Part shown: positions 1 to 5,732 of the stretch, piece after piece | Numbering within the stretch: position 1 is the stretch's first letter | Layout: each line of letters starts with the position of its first letter | Origin: Gemmatimonadota bacterium | GTDB taxonomy: Bacteria; Gemmatimonadota; Gemmatimonadetes; Longimicrobiales; Longimicrobiaceae | Direction: 5' to 3' | DNA length: 6,458 nt | NCBI GenBank assembly: GCA_019240375.1 | Contig: JAFAYN010000138.1 | Span: 1 to 6,458 of the forward strand | Position numbers and translations under genes: made by a program | The notes under the pieces: model-generated | The model's database searches: none | The model's input: the letters and a program-made list of their open reading frames with translations, nothing else | What the model was told of the DNA's origin: nothing

Positions 1-600
1 GTCGGCGATGGCGCCGTGCTTCACCGCCTCGGCCAGCCCGGCGCGCAGGTGCTCCGGAGGGAGTGTACGGAGCAGCTCCGGGTCGATCACCACCGCGCAC
101 GGCTGGTGGAAGGCCCCCACCAGGTTCTTCCCGGCCGGGGTGTCCACCCCCACCTTCCCCCCCACCGAGGCGTCGATCATCGCCAGCAGGGTGGTGGGGA
201 CCTGCATGTACGGCACTCCCCGCATGTAGGTGGCCGCGACGAAGCCGCCCAGGTCGCCGGCCACCCCGCCCCCGAAGGCCAGCACCGACGAGTCACGCCC
301 GATCCCCGCCTCCAGCATGGCGTCCGAAACGTCCCCCCACGTCTGCCGCGTCTTCTGCGCCTCCCCCGCCTGGAAGGCGAAGATGTCGGCGCGGTGCCCC
401 GCGGAGTGCAGCGTCCTCGCCAGCCGGATGGCGTACAGCTCGGCCACCCGGTGGTCGGTGATCACCGCGTAGCGATGGGCCGGCGCGCAGCGCGACAGGA
501 TCCCGGGGATCGAGGTCAACAGCCCCGATCCGATCAGGATCTCGTACCCGGCCCCGTTCCCCCCTGCAGTCGCGACCCGAACCCGGTGCATGCTCTTCAT
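1..600 (-). CDS. aroB: 3-dehydroquinate synthase, N-terminal 200 residues (runs off the window)
   Basis: This enzyme converts DAHP to 3-dehydroquinate, the second step of the cytoplasmic shikimate pathway, using NAD and a divalent metal. Translation from the ATG at 600-598 gives 200 uninterrupted codons to the window edge; the family is usually about 350-370 residues, so the C-terminal metal-binding histidines lie outside. Visible motifs are the NAD-binding glycine loop GGGVAGDLGGF (residues 110-120), ATYMRGVP with R127, QVPTTLLAMIDASVGGK (133-149) with D143 and K149, GKN (157-159), and AGLAEAVKHG (187-196), where E191 should be a metal ligand and K194 lies next to the active site. These match the Aspergillus enzyme residues I remember (R130, D146, K152, K161, N162, E194, K197) with a constant offset of three. 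The start codon overlaps the stop of the upstream ligase gene (ATGA), which suggests translational coupling. The upstream Shine-Dalgarno is weak: AGAGG lies about 10 nt before the ATG. Confidence 0.96.
   Translation of the reverse strand, partial: MKSMHRVRVATAGGNGAGYEILIGSGLLTSIPGILSRCAPAHRYAVITDHRVAELYAIRLARTLHSAGHRADIFAFQAGEAQKTRQTWGDVSDAMLEAGIGRDSSVLAFGGGVAGDLGGFVAATYMRGVPYMQVPTTLLAMIDASVGGKVGVDTPAGKNLVGAFHQPCAVVIDPELLRTLPPEHLRAGLAEAVKHGAIAD
597..600 (-). promoter_or_regulatory. ATGA stop/start overlap (ligase to aroB)
   Basis: On the minus strand the aroB ATG (600-598) shares two bases with the TGA stop (599-597) of the carboxylate-amine ligase gene. This four-base overlap is the classic arrangement for termination-reinitiation coupling. 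It means the two genes are almost certainly on one transcript. Confidence 0.85.
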
Positions 601-1754
601 TCGCCCGTCGCCTCTCTCTGCTCGGTGCGTCGATCCATGCCCACTCCCAGTATGGTCTCGTCCGCCATCCAGCGGACGAGCTCCTGCAGGTCCCCACCCA
701 GCTTTTTCGCCTGCGCCCGGATCCTCAGCGCCGCGTCCCCGCGCTCCAGCAGCGCGGGAAGCTCCGCCAGCGTGTCCGCGTCGCCCAATCGCTCCGCGAC
801 GGGAGCCAGCGTGTCCGCCAGCCGGACCAGCGCCTCGCGCACGGGGACCGTCGCCGGCTCCCCCGAGGAAAAGTCCACCATCTCCGCTCCCAGCCCGTCT
901 CGCGAGGCGCGCCAGGCGTTTTCCCGCAGCAGCGGCCCCACGATCGCTTCGGGGAGGTCGGGCTCGCGCAGGACCCCCTGCGCCGCGCCGGCGGTGATCG
1001 CGCGGGCCAGCGCCGCCGTCGTCACCGCGTCCTCGATCCGCGGCGTCACGTCCGCCACGCGGAACTCCAGCGTCGGGTACCGGTGGTGCGGGCGGATCTC
1101 CCAGTACACGCGCCCCGGGGCATCAATGCAGCGGGTGTCCGTCAGCCATTGCAGCAACCGCTCGAACTCCGCGACGCCCTCCAGCCGGGGCGGGGCCCCG
1201 CTCCGCGGCCAGCGGCGCCAGAGGATGGAGCGGAACGAGGCGTACCCCGTGTCCTCGCCCAGGTAGAAGGGGGAGCTGGTGGTCAGCGCCAGCAGGTACG
1301 GGAGGTACAGGCGGGCCACGTTCATCACCCGGACGCGGTCCACCCCCTCGGGCACCCCGACGTGCACGTGCATCCCGAAGATGTGCTGGGTGTCGGCCAG
1401 GTGGCGGTACTCGCGGCGCAGCTCCTGGTACACCTCCCCCCGGCTGTACTCGTGCCCCTCCCACCCGCTGAAGGGGTGCGTCCCCGCCGCCACCACCCGC
1501 AGCCCCTGCGTTTCCGCGGCCACCGCGGCCTGCATGCGGAGCCGGACCAGCTCGTCGCGGACGCACGCCGAGTCGGCGCACACCCGCGTCTCCACCTCCA
1601 CCGTGTTCTCCTGCATCTCCGGCTTGATGTCGCCGGTCCAGTCCCAGGCGATCACGTGCCGCGCCCGGCTCTTCAGCTCCCCCGTGTCCCGGTCGACGAG
1701 CTGGTATTCTTCCTCGACGCCAAGGGTGTACTGGTCCGGCGAAGGTGCGGTCAC
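597..1754 (-). CDS. YbdK-like carboxylate-amine ligase (GCS2 glutamate-cysteine ligase family)
   Basis: This is an ATP-dependent ligase of the family that includes E. coli YbdK, which has weak gamma-glutamylcysteine ligase activity and no settled physiological substrate. From a GTG at 1754 the protein has 385 residues, close to the family size of about 370. Motifs are TLGVEEEYQLVD near the N-terminus (metal/ATP-binding acidic residues at about 14-16), PEMQENTVEVET (about 45-56), GTHPFSGW (91-98), GMHVHVGV (127-134), RPHHRYPTLEFR (221-232) and ENAWRASRDG (278-287). There is no signal peptide, so it should be cytoplasmic. The frame stays open upstream to a TTG at 1823 (408 residues). I prefer the GTG because relatives begin only a few residues before the GVEEEY motif and the extra 23 residues look unconserved, but neither start has a good Shine-Dalgarno. 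It overlaps aroB by four bases and follows folK after about 100 nt. Family assignment is firm; the substrate is unknown. Confidence 0.9.
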   Translation of the reverse strand: MTAPSPDQYTLGVEEEYQLVDRDTGELKSRARHVIAWDWTGDIKPEMQENTVEVETRVCADSACVRDELVRLRMQAAVAAETQGLRVVAAGTHPFSGWEGHEYSRGEVYQELRREYRHLADTQHIFGMHVHVGVPEGVDRVRVMNVARLYLPYLLALTTSSPFYLGEDTGYASFRSILWRRWPRSGAPPRLEGVAEFERLLQWLTDTRCIDAPGRVYWEIRPHHRYPTLEFRVADVTPRIEDAVTTAALARAITAGAAQGVLREPDLPEAIVGPLLRENAWRASRDGLGAEMVDFSSGEPATVPVREALVRLADTLAPVAERLGDADTLAELPALLERGDAALRIRAQAKKLGGDLQELVRWMADETILGVGMDRRTEQREATGE

Positions 1755-1856
1755 GGGCTCACGGTCGGGCGGGTGGCGGACGGCGCCTGTCGGCACGATA
1801 GCGCAGGCCGATAGCGGGAGCAAGCGCCGGAGCGCCGAGGCCGCCTCGCCCCTCCC
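1755..1856. other. spacer between folK and the ligase gene
   Basis: This stretch of about 100 bases lies between the folK TAA and the preferred GTG of the ligase. It may instead be partly coding if translation starts at the TTG at 1823. It contains two copies of CGATAGCG (1796-1803 and 1809-1816) and only short, weak GC hairpins with no T-tract, so I see no terminator. I find no convincing promoter either. Confidence 0.4.
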
Positions 1857-2375
1857 TTACCCCGGGAGGGCGCCCAGCCGCTCGATCCGCTCCAGCGCTC
1901 CCGCATCGGAAAGCAACTCCCGGGCCGTCCTCCCCAGGACCGGGTGGCGCCACTCCGGCGCGATCTCCGCCAGCGGCACCAGGACGAAGGCGCGACGGGT
2001 CATACGCGGGTGCGGGAGCATCAGCTCCGGGGTGTCCGCCACCACGCCGCCGTACGCCAGCAGGTCCACGTCGATGAGCCTGGGCGCGTCGCGAAAGCTC
2101 CGCACCCGTCCTCCTTCCGCCTCCACCCGGTGGAGCGCCGCGAGGAACTCGTGGGGGGGGAGCGCCGTCCGCACCCGGCAGACCAGGTTGAGGAAGTCGG
2201 GCTGGTCGCGGAACCCCACCGGCTCCGAGCGATAGACCGACGACACCTCCAGGACCTCGGCGAAGGCGCCGACCCGCCGCACCGCCTCCCGCAGCTGCTC
2301 CAGCGGCCGGTCCAGGTTGGACCCCATACCGAGGAACGCCTCGAAGAAGTCCTCCGAGGCGTTCATCGTCACCAT
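1857..2375 (-). CDS. folK: 6-hydroxymethyl-7,8-dihydropterin pyrophosphokinase (HPPK)
   Basis: HPPK transfers pyrophosphate from ATP to 6-hydroxymethyl-7,8-dihydropterin, giving the substrate that dihydropteroate synthase joins to p-aminobenzoate in folate synthesis. The 172-residue protein has the expected size. It shows FLGMGSNL (14-21), SSVYRSEPVGFRDQPDFLN (45-63), the HPPK signature DAPRLIDVDLLAYG (96-109) with the two metal-binding aspartates D102 and D104, and LPHPRMTRRAFVLVPLAEIAP (120-140) with H122 and R128. Against the E. coli residues I remember, D102/D104, H122 and R128 match D95/D97, H115 and R121. The loop between R90 and R99 is one residue shorter and lacks the tryptophan W89. 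The ATG at 2375 is used; another ATG lies three codons in at 2366. A GGAGGG lies about 19 nt upstream, rather far for a ribosome site. It follows the protease gene after 28 nt. No folP or folB is in the window. Confidence 0.95.
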   Translation of the reverse strand: MVTMNASEDFFEAFLGMGSNLDRPLEQLREAVRRVGAFAEVLEVSSVYRSEPVGFRDQPDFLNLVCRVRTALPPHEFLAALHRVEAEGGRVRSFRDAPRLIDVDLLAYGGVVADTPELMLPHPRMTRRAFVLVPLAEIAPEWRHPVLGRTARELLSDAGALERIERLGALPG

Positions 2376-2403
2376 CGCGGTGCGGGAGCGGGCACCCTCC
2401 GGG

Positions 2404-4101
2404 TCAGTTCCCGGGAACCCGCATCCGCTTCGCCGTGCTGCGGACCCCGTCCGAGAACACCACCTCCACCTCAGGAGCGCTCGTGTTCACCGTGGCGTCC
2501 CCGCCGTTCACGAAGGAAAGGACCTCCCCGGTGCGCGGGTCGCGGACCATGACGCCCGGGTAGGTGCTCCGGTTCCACCGCATCGAGATCCGTCCGTTCC
2601 CCGCCGGCGCCATCGACAGAGCGGGCGCGGGGATCACGTTGCCGCGGGCCCCCGGCGCGAGGGCGGCCGCCTGGGCGAGGGTGGACCGGACCAGCGTCGC
2701 CTTCCCCCGCGAGACGGCGCGGAGCGAGGACAGGCGCACGGCCTGCTCCGGCGCGAGCGGGACCGCGAACGCGAAGGTGCGCCCCTCGGCAGGGACGTCG
2801 GAAACCGGGTTCCCCGCGAACGAGAGCGAGAACAGGGTCTTCCCCGCCTCGTCCACCCCCTCCACCCGGTACGGGCCTGACGCCGAGGGGAGCACCGGGG
2901 CGGTGGTCACCTGGAAGGCGGGCTCCAGCTCCAGCTCCCCGTTCCGGATCCGCCCCCACACCAGCAGCGAGGGGACCGGCACGACGTTCGCCGTCGCGGG
3001 ATGCGCCACCCGGTAGTTGAGGATCCCCAGGTAGGTGTAGTCGCTGATCCAGAAGTTGGCGTTGCAGTAGCCCATGATGTCCGTGTTGGCCGACGGGGTC
3101 TTCAGCTCCCCGGTCGTCACGTCCATCCCGAACACCCCGATCACCCCCTGCACGTAGGGGTACTGCGGGTCGGCGCCGCCGGCGCCCCCGCAGGGGGAGT
3201 GGAAGCGGCCCCAGTCGTGCCCGATCTCGTGCGCCAGCGTGGACGACGCGTCCGGGAAGCGGTCCCACCCCAACGCGGTCGAGGCGGGAATCCCCGCGGC
3301 GATCCCCACCACCCCGCCGCCGTTGTACGGCGTCTTCACCACCCCGTAGTAGAAGCGGTTGCTCCCCTCCGCGACCCGCGCCGCGTCCAGCGCGGCCACC
3401 GCCGTCTGCCAGGTGTTCCCCTGGGTGTCGAAGCCCAGCCCCTGCACCGTGTACGGCGCGTGCATGTCCGAGTCGATGGTCACCACCGGGTGGATCTTCC
3501 GGGTCAGGACCAGGTAGTCCTCCTTGTTCGCGTCGGACACCTGCCCCGTGGGCCCGTTCTCCTGGACGATCGGGACGAAGCGCATGCGGAACGGCTGCAT
3601 CGCCACCACGTTGAGCGCCTTCTGCGACCCGTCCGAGGGAAAGGCGTTGTCCTGCTCGTTCGACTCCGCCACCGCGTTCCCCGGGTCCACGTCGGCCACC
3701 ATCTGGAGCCCCGGCTGGATCAGCGATCCGGAGATCTTGACGTTCCAGGAGGCGGTCAGGGTCGCCTGGTCCACCGCGGTGGGGACCGACGTCCCGCCGG
3801 CGGGGAGCGTCATCGTCTCCTTGAGCGCCCCTCCCTGGTAGAAGCGCACCCGCACCGCGGGCGTCTCGGTGTTGGCCCGGTCGGCCACCGCGAACACCCG
3901 CAGGTACGCGTCCTTCCCCGCAACCAGCGGGATGGTGCCGTCGCGCGTCTGGGTGGACTGCACCAGGTACGCCGTCTCGATCCGCAGGTTGAGATGGTCC
4001 TGCTTCTGCTCGGTGGGGCCGCCGGAGCCGTCGCTGCAGGCGGTGGTGAGCGCCACGCCCACGAGGAGCGGGAGGCGGGTCAGTCGAAATGGACCGTTCA
4101 T
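2404..4101 (-). CDS. predicted secreted lipoprotein zinc metalloprotease (metzincin type)
   Basis: The 565-residue protein is a predicted exported zinc endopeptidase; the substrate is unknown. The N-terminus has a basic stretch, a hydrophobic core (LPLLVGVALTTA) and a cysteine at residue 22 followed by S-D, a lipobox-like end (LTTAC) with an imperfect -3 position. Residues about 35-155 look beta-rich and end in AESNEQDN (145-152), resembling CARDB/Ig-like repeats. The catalytic motif HEIGHDWGRFH (291-301) gives three zinc-binding histidines (H291, H295, H301) and the general base E292. The Met-turn candidate is DIMGYC, with M343. Cysteines C304 (HSPCG) and C346 (DIMGYC) flank these elements and could pair. 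The last 195 or so residues look like two beta domains I cannot name. The ATG at 4101 is chosen because GGAG lies 7 nt upstream and the signal sequence begins there; an upstream TTG at 4164 adds 21 residues with no sense as a signal. It lies 28 nt before folK. Protease class is firm; exact family (M66-like or other) is not. Confidence 0.85.
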   Translation of the reverse strand: MNGPFRLTRLPLLVGVALTTACSDGSGGPTEQKQDHLNLRIETAYLVQSTQTRDGTIPLVAGKDAYLRVFAVADRANTETPAVRVRFYQGGALKETMTLPAGGTSVPTAVDQATLTASWNVKISGSLIQPGLQMVADVDPGNAVAESNEQDNAFPSDGSQKALNVVAMQPFRMRFVPIVQENGPTGQVSDANKEDYLVLTRKIHPVVTIDSDMHAPYTVQGLGFDTQGNTWQTAVAALDAARVAEGSNRFYYGVVKTPYNGGGVVGIAAGIPASTALGWDRFPDASSTLAHEIGHDWGRFHSPCGGAGGADPQYPYVQGVIGVFGMDVTTGELKTPSANTDIMGYCNANFWISDYTYLGILNYRVAHPATANVVPVPSLLVWGRIRNGELELEPAFQVTTAPVLPSASGPYRVEGVDEAGKTLFSLSFAGNPVSDVPAEGRTFAFAVPLAPEQAVRLSSLRAVSRGKATLVRSTLAQAAALAPGARGNVIPAPALSMAPAGNGRISMRWNRSTYPGVMVRDPRTGEVLSFVNGGDATVNTSAPEVEVVFSDGVRSTAKRMRVPGN

Positions 4102-4233
4102 GAGAAGGCTCCGGTCGTACCAGGCGGGGAAAGGCGGGGCCCCAGGTCCGGGGCGGTAAGGCAACTCGGTAATCTAACAGGGCTTAGCGCCCCGGGGGAA
4201 GGCTGGCGTCTTTTCTCCGGCCACACCGTCCCC
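4102..4233 (-). promoter_or_regulatory. leader/probable promoter region of the protease-folK-ligase-aroB genes
   Basis: This non-coding stretch lies after the SusCD terminator and before the protease start, so a promoter for the downstream genes is expected here. The only AT-rich patch is TGTTAGATTACC on the minus strand (about 4168-4179). Its TAGATT (4176-4171) could serve as a -10 element about 70 nt before the ATG. No good -35 is visible at the right distance; the bases there read TTCCCC. I see no clear operator or riboswitch. The promoter call is positional inference. Confidence 0.3.
4109..4112 (-). promoter_or_regulatory. ribosome binding site of the metalloprotease gene
   Basis: The minus strand reads CCGGAGCCTTCTCATG, placing GGAG seven bases before the ATG at 4101. 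This supports that start over the in-frame TTG at 4164. Confidence 0.65.
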
Positions 4234-4276
4234 CATAAAATAGGAGCGGGGGGAACCTTTCGGTTCCCCCCGCTCC
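4234..4276 (-). terminator. intrinsic terminator after the SusCD genes
   Basis: On the minus strand GGAGCGGGGGGAACC (4276-4262) pairs perfectly with GGTTCCCCCCGCTCC (4257-4243) around a GAAA loop (4261-4258). It is followed at once by TATTTTATG (4242-4234). The perfect 15-bp GC-rich stem, stable tetraloop and T-rich tail make a strong rho-independent terminator about 40 nt after the SusD stop. The plus-strand side has no T-tract, so it appears to act in one direction. It separates the SusCD unit from the protease unit. Confidence 0.92.
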
Positions 4277-4315
4277 ACCAGCCGATCCGGACCCTCTCAG
4301 GCCCGGCTCACCGGA

Positions 4316-5722
4316 TCACGCGTTGCGGTCGGTGCACTGGCCGCTCGTGAACTCCGGGTTGTTCCGCTCCTGGAACGGGATCGGCAGGTTCACGTCGCTC
4401 CCGTACGGCGACCCGAAGATCGTCTGTCCGGTCGGGAAGACCTGGTCCTGCGTGAAGCCGTACTGCCGGATCATCCGGCGCAGGTCGCTCAGGCGATGCG
4501 CCGTCAGCCACAGGAAGAAGGCCCGCTCCTGGAAGAACTGGCGAACGCGCGGATTCCCAGCGCCCGGATCCGTCAGCGGCGTGGTGATCCCCACGCTCTG
4601 CCGGAGCGTGTTGAGGAGCGGAATGTACGCCGCGCTGGTACCCTTGTTCAGGGCGGCCTCGGCCTCGATCAGCCGGGCCTCCACCCCGCTGGCGACCGGG
4701 ATGACCGTGCCGCGGGTCGGGTACTTGTTCTGGGCGTACAGCGGCACCGTGGTCGAAAGCCCACGCCCGACCGAGTCCACCAGGACCCGCGGATCGGTCG
4801 AGTTGAAGTTCGCCGGGGAGCCGGTGGGCCGCGCGGCTCGCCGGAAGAAGACGAGGCCGTTCACACCCTCACCCGAAGCCGCGGAGGTCCGCTTCTCCGA
4901 GTTGATGTTGTACCAGACCCCGTTGTTCTGGCCCGTCGAGTTCTCGCTGTAGGGCGCGTTGAACACGAAGCTGGTCGGCACCGAGGCGACCGCGGCCGCG
5001 GCCTCGGTGAACCGGCCCGCGTCGAGCAGCGCGCGCCCGATCCCGACCCGGGCGGCGTACTGCTGCGTGGCCGCGGTCGAGCCGACCGCGTTGGCCAGGG
5101 CGAGCGCGCTGTTGAAGCGGTTCGTCGCGCTGTCCAGGAGCGCCTGGGTGCTCTGCGGCGCACCGTACGTCAGGTCGCCGGTGAGCGTGGTGGTGCTGAT
5201 CGGCACGCCGTTGCAGAAGTTCTCCGCCAGGAAGATGTACGAGTACCCGGCGAAGTTGGTCAGCATCGCGGCGTCGACCGAGTTCGTCTTCCCCGCGGCG
5301 GCGTACTGGCCGAGGGCCTGCTCGGAGATGTTCCGGGCGCGCTGGATGCGCTGGAACACCCGGGTCAGGTCCGAGTTCGTGAGGTCGACGATGCTGCGGC
5401 GGTCGATGTCCTGCATCGAGTTGAACGTGCTGGCGTACCACAGCTCGTCCGCGAACAGGCCGGTGACCCCGACGAGGCCGGGGGTCTCGTTGTTCGCGGC
5501 GGTCCCGCCGACCGCGCGGGAGAACTCGTAGATCACGCCGTTGCGCAGGCTGGCGATGTTGGCCGTGTCACGGGCCACCGCGCCCGTGATCAGGTCCGGA
5601 TCGTCGAGCTGGACGAGGCTGTCCGTGTTGCACCCCGCCAGGGCGACGGCGAGAAGCCCCACCGCAAGGCGGGGCGCAAGGCCCCGCCCGCTCTGGGATC
5701 TTTCGATCGTGAAGGTTTTCAT
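4316..5722 (-). CDS. SusD/RagB-family outer-membrane nutrient-binding lipoprotein
   Basis: SusD-like proteins are surface lipoproteins that cap the SusC-type transporter and hand over ligand, often glycans or peptides. From the ATG at 5722 the protein has 468 residues, a normal size. It begins with a lipoprotein signal ending in the clear lipobox LAGC (C31). The body is helical and TPR-like. The C-terminal part carries the family pattern: a helix VEARLIEAEAALNKG, then RAFFLWLTAHRLSDLRRM (about 400-417) and a tail with VFPTG, NLPIPFQERNNPEF and a near-terminal cysteine (C463). Another cysteine is in AENFCNGVP (C170). An in-frame ATG at 5746 would add eight residues and overlap the SusC gene; 5722 is preferred because GAGGA precedes it and the signal sequence fits. 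It follows the SusC gene after 10 nt and is closed by the terminator at 4234-4276. The ligand cannot be predicted. Confidence 0.93.
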   Translation of the reverse strand: MKTFTIERSQSGRGLAPRLAVGLLAVALAGCNTDSLVQLDDPDLITGAVARDTANIASLRNGVIYEFSRAVGGTAANNETPGLVGVTGLFADELWYASTFNSMQDIDRRSIVDLTNSDLTRVFQRIQRARNISEQALGQYAAAGKTNSVDAAMLTNFAGYSYIFLAENFCNGVPISTTTLTGDLTYGAPQSTQALLDSATNRFNSALALANAVGSTAATQQYAARVGIGRALLDAGRFTEAAAAVASVPTSFVFNAPYSENSTGQNNGVWYNINSEKRTSAASGEGVNGLVFFRRAARPTGSPANFNSTDPRVLVDSVGRGLSTTVPLYAQNKYPTRGTVIPVASGVEARLIEAEAALNKGTSAAYIPLLNTLRQSVGITTPLTDPGAGNPRVRQFFQERAFFLWLTAHRLSDLRRMIRQYGFTQDQVFPTGQTIFGSPYGSDVNLPIPFQERNNPEFTSGQCTDRNA

Positions 5723-5725
5723 TGG

Positions 5726-5730
5726 TCCTC
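5726..5730 (-). promoter_or_regulatory. ribosome binding site of the SusD-like gene
   Basis: The minus strand reads TGAGCGAGGACCAATG. GAGGA lies between the SusC stop and the SusD ATG at 5722, with a short 3-4 nt spacer. The spacing is tight but no better site is visible. It favours the 5722 start over the ATG at 5746, which lies inside the SusC coding region. Confidence 0.5.
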
Positions 5731-5732
5731 GC

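Noticed and set aside
16..1266. Long plus-strand open frame (416 codons) opposite aroB and the ligase gene
   Set aside because: It is antisense to two genes with clear catalytic motifs. Its product is low-complexity and rich in Arg, Pro, Ser and Ala, as expected for shadow frames in GC-rich DNA, and it shows no recognisable domain.
1796..1816. Direct repeat CGATAGCG, two copies 13 bases apart, as a possible operator
   Set aside because: It is only eight bases, lies in a short spacer without a visible promoter, and may lie inside coding sequence if the TTG start is used.
3172..3197. Two adjacent short GC hairpins (GGCGCC-GCC-GGCGCC and CCCCC-GCA-GGGGG) just after the zinc-binding histidine codons
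   Set aside because: They encode the Cys-Gly-Gly-Ala-Gly-Gly stretch. Glycine/alanine codons in a GC-rich gene make such inverted repeats by chance, and no T-tract or regulatory context is present.
4168..4200. Sigma-70-like promoter on the minus strand with TAGATT as -10
   Set aside because: The -10 is plausible, but the bases at -35 distance (TTCCCC) do not match a consensus. I kept it only as a low-confidence regulatory region rather than a precise promoter.
3001..4350. Long plus-strand open frame (449 codons) opposite the metalloprotease
   Set aside because: It is rich in Val, Arg, His and Gly with no motif, runs through the SusCD terminator hairpin, and lies antisense to the HEIGHDWGRFH-encoding gene. 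It is a codon-bias artefact.
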